A stretch of DNA of 64,000 nucleotides from Oscillospiraceae bacterium HV4-5-C5C (GTDB lineage Bacteria; Bacillota; Clostridia; Saccharofermentanales; Fastidiosipilaceae): NCBI GenBank assembly GCA_012034405.1, contig JAAVLZ010000003.1:62001-126000 (forward strand). The letters run 5' to 3'. Shown here one piece after another: positions 61,931-64,000 of this stretch. How positions within the stretch are numbered: the stretch's first letter is position 1; the number at the start of each line of letters is the position of its first letter. The position numbers were made by a program, and so were the translations under genes. The notes beneath the pieces are model-generated. The model was not told the DNA's origin, ran no database searches, and was given only the letters and a program-made list of their open reading frames with translations.

Positions 61931-63628
61931 ATGAATACAATGAATTATCAGAGGTATAAGGCGTTTCCCCAATTGGACTTCCCGCAGCGGACCTGGCCGT
62001 CCAAGGTCATAGACCGAGCGCCGGTGTGGTGCAGCGTTGACTTAAGGGATGGCAATCAGGCACTGGAGATTCCCATGAATCTGGATCAGAAACTGGAGTT
62101 TTTTCAGTATTTATTAGATATTGGCTTTAAAACCATCGAAATCGGCTTTCCGGCCGCATCAGAAACTGAGTATGATTTTACCCGCTACCTGATTGAAAAT
62201 GATCTGGTCCCGGATGACGTCGCCATTCAGGTACTGACTCAGTCCAGACCGGAAATCATCGCCAAAACCTTCCAGGCTTTAAAAGGTGCCAAGCGAGCGG
62301 TGGTCCATTTGTATAATTCTACCTCAACGTTACAGCGTGAAGTGGTGTTCCGTATGAACCAGGCAGATGTGATTGATCTGGCCGTCTCCGGCGCCAGACT
62401 CATCAGGGATTATGCCGCTCAGGATGAGTCAGGTACGGCTTTCATTTTCGAATATTCGCCGGAAAGCTTTACTGGAACGGAAATGGATTTTGCTGTGGAA
62501 ATCTGTGACGCGGTTTGTGATGTCTGGCAGCCTACTGAACAAAACAAGACGATCATTAATCTGCCCAGTACGGTCGAAATGATTACGCCCAATGTCTACG
62601 CCGATCAGATTGAGTATTTTTGTACCCATACTCGTTATCGGAAACAGATTGAAGTCAGTCTGCATACGCATAACGACCGCGGTACCGGCATTGCGGCTAC
62701 TGAACTGGGTCTATTAGCCGGGGCAGATCGGGTAGAAGGTACGCTATTTGGTAACGGGGAGCGTACCGGTAATTGCGATCTGATGGTCGTGGCTTTAAAC
62801 CTCTTTTCTCAGGGCGTAGACCCGCAGCTTGATTTCAGCGATATCAATAAAGCCCGCGGTATTTATGAGAATCTGACGCGTATGTCAGTGCATCCCCGGC
62901 ATCCCTATGCTGGTGACTTGGTTTATACGGCGTTTTCCGGCTCGCATCAGGATGCGATCAATAAAGGCATGGCTGCAATTAAGGATAAAGTCTACTGGGA
63001 AGTGCCGTATCTGCCGATCGATCCGGTGGATGTCGGCCGCAGCTATGACCCGATTATCCGGATAAATTCTCAATCTGGCAAAGGCGGCGTAACCTTTATT
63101 ATGGAGCAGTTCTTTGGTATCAGTCTGAGCAAGCCCATGGCTAAGGCACTGTCAGCCCGGGTGACCCACGAGTCAGTTATTGGCAATAAAGAACTTCAAC
63201 CCCAGGAAATCTATAACTTATTTATCAATTCCTATGTCAATCGGATCCAGCCCTTAAAGCTGGAATCATTCCGAGAAGAGATGATCAGTAATACTGAAAT
63301 TCAGGTTGAAGCTAATCTGATTTATCAGGATAAGGCTTATAAGCTGCAAGCAAGCGGGACCGGCGCGGTTGACGCGCTCTGCCGGATTCTGGAAAAATTG
63401 CTGGAGGTAAACATTTCGGTTACTAACTATCATCAGCAGGCTATGGAGCGGGGCACGCAGTCCCGTGCTCTGAGCGAAGTGCAATTGCTGAGTCAGGGTC
63501 AATACTACGTGGGAGCGGGTGAAAGCCGTTCTGTAACCAAATCATCTCTGCGGGCGGTCATCAGCGCGGTCAATGATTTACTGACCAAAATACCAGCTAA
63601 AGCGGCTGCCGTATCCAGTCAAGCCTGA
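61931..63628 (+). CDS. leuA: 2-isopropylmalate synthase, LeuA type 2
   Basis: Condenses acetyl-CoA with 2-oxoisovalerate, the first step of leucine synthesis. The 565-residue product is the long LeuA2 form (yeast/Corynebacterium-like). It begins MNTMNYQRYKAFPQLDFPQR and has the metal and substrate block CSVDLRDGNQALEIPMN, IEIGFPAASETEYDF, SLHTHNDRGTGIAATELGLL, GADRVEGTLFGNGERTGNCD and VHPRHPYAGDLVYTAFSGSH. The C-terminal 110 residues form the regulatory dimer domain for leucine feedback. AAGGAGAG precedes the ATG. Control is by the T-box leader. No other leu gene follows before the terminator. Confidence 0.96.
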   Translation: MNTMNYQRYKAFPQLDFPQRTWPSKVIDRAPVWCSVDLRDGNQALEIPMNLDQKLEFFQYLLDIGFKTIEIGFPAASETEYDFTRYLIENDLVPDDVAIQVLTQSRPEIIAKTFQALKGAKRAVVHLYNSTSTLQREVVFRMNQADVIDLAVSGARLIRDYAAQDESGTAFIFEYSPESFTGTEMDFAVEICDAVCDVWQPTEQNKTIINLPSTVEMITPNVYADQIEYFCTHTRYRKQIEVSLHTHNDRGTGIAATELGLLAGADRVEGTLFGNGERTGNCDLMVVALNLFSQGVDPQLDFSDINKARGIYENLTRMSVHPRHPYAGDLVYTAFSGSHQDAINKGMAAIKDKVYWEVPYLPIDPVDVGRSYDPIIRINSQSGKGGVTFIMEQFFGISLSKPMAKALSARVTHESVIGNKELQPQEIYNLFINSYVNRIQPLKLESFREEMISNTEIQVEANLIYQDKAYKLQASGTGAVDALCRILEKLLEVNISVTNYHQQAMERGTQSRALSEVQLLSQGQYYVGAGESRSVTKSSLRAVISAVNDLLTKIPAKAAAVSSQA

Positions 63629-63690
63629 TTCAAAGCTGCTGGCGCTCAGATATCATAAGTTCTGGATTTAAATAGCAAACCTGTTTAGAG

Positions 63691-63735
63691 ATAAAAACAG
63701 ATCAGCTGCACCAAAGCAGTCTGACCTGTTTTTAT
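63691..63735 (+). terminator. Rho-independent terminator after leuA
   Basis: ATAAAAACAG (63691-63700) pairs with CTGTTTTTAT (63726-63735), with inner TCAG/CTGA and TGC/GCA pairs, and ends in T-rich sequence. Because both arms are A/T-rich at the base it may act in both directions. Confidence 0.85.
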
Positions 63736-64000
63736 ATTTATCCTTAAGCCACAGTTATATTGAAAGTAGGTTCATCCAGCGGACCAGAAGGCCTGATAAA
63801 GCAGCTGCAGGCCTGAATGCTGGTTTTCTCCTCTCCTTACATAATCAAAATTATTATTTTGTTTATGTCGATCAGATTTGAAAGACCCCCTCTTTACCGG
63901 GGTTGAATACGCTTCCTTAAGTTCGGTCTGATCAATCATATGCATTCCGCCTGGGTCAAGCCGCGCCAAATTGTTCGCATGAGATTACCTAGCATTATCA
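63736..64000. other. Right window edge: no supported gene
   Basis: About 265 bases after the leuA terminator. A minus-strand frame from 63969 down to 63772 (65 codons, TTG or inner ATG start) has no ribosome site or recognisable motif. A small hairpin with CCCC/GGGG arms lies at about 63884-63901. The region may be the promoter area or leader of a gene beyond the window. Confidence 0.5.

Noticed and set aside
63772-63969. 65-codon minus-strand frame near the right edge
   Set aside because: No ribosome site, no motif, and it ends near the leuA terminator; cannot be supported as a gene.

Overview
This 64 kb window reads as a stretch of core chromosome from a low-to-mid GC Gram-positive anaerobe of the Clostridia. 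The signs are a Gram-positive type PolC with an internal DEDD exonuclease, a PASTA-domain Ser/Thr kinase paired with a PP2C phosphatase, MurT/GatD lipid II amidation, a T-box leader, LexA boxes of the Bacillus/Clostridium type, and the gene order miaB-mutS-mutL-miaA-hfq. I cannot fix the genus. The genes are unusually rich in CAG (Gln) and CTG codons. Nearly all genes are on the + strand, tightly packed, often overlapping by 1-17 bases. I see no insertion sequence, prophage, CRISPR array, rRNA or clear pseudogene.

Layout. 1-9.3 kb: smpB, then translation and lipid genes rpsB-tsf, pyrH-frr-uppS-cdsA, and dxr-rseP-ispG (undecaprenyl and MEP isoprenoid synthesis, intramembrane protease). 9.3-25.4 kb: polC, priA, def-fmt-rsmB-rlmN, then the phosphatase/kinase pair, rsgA, rpe and thiN, apparently one long transcription unit. 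25.4-27.6 kb: a minus-strand island with a PLP aminotransferase, an XRE-S24 regulator and tRNA-Trp(CCA). 27.7-36.7 kb: rnhA, an ADP-ribose Nudix hydrolase, ftsK/spoIIIE, cinA, murJ, then recA-recX behind a promoter with an SOS box. 36.7-47.6 kb: rimO-pgsA, acpP, rnc-smc-ftsY, then carA with an ACT protein and a UPF0210 protein. 47.7-52.2 kb: dapL on the minus strand diverging from murT-gatD-SDR. 52.3-60.6 kb: miaB, mutS, mutL, miaA and a strongly diverged hfq-like gene with a long N-terminal extension. 60.7-63.7 kb: lexA on the minus strand diverging from a T-box leader and leuA. The last 265 bases hold no gene I can support.

How the parts fit: lexA and recA both carry palindromic SOS boxes, so the window holds both main parts of the SOS switch. 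dxr, ispG, uppS, murJ, murT-gatD and the PASTA kinase together serve cell-wall precursor synthesis and its control. The main point of novelty is the diverged Hfq. Smaller points are an XRE-S24 regulator that seems to lack the catalytic lysine, a carA-ACT-UPF0210 unit without carB, an SDR gene coupled to gatD, and face-to-face overlapping promoters between tRNA-Trp and rnhA.
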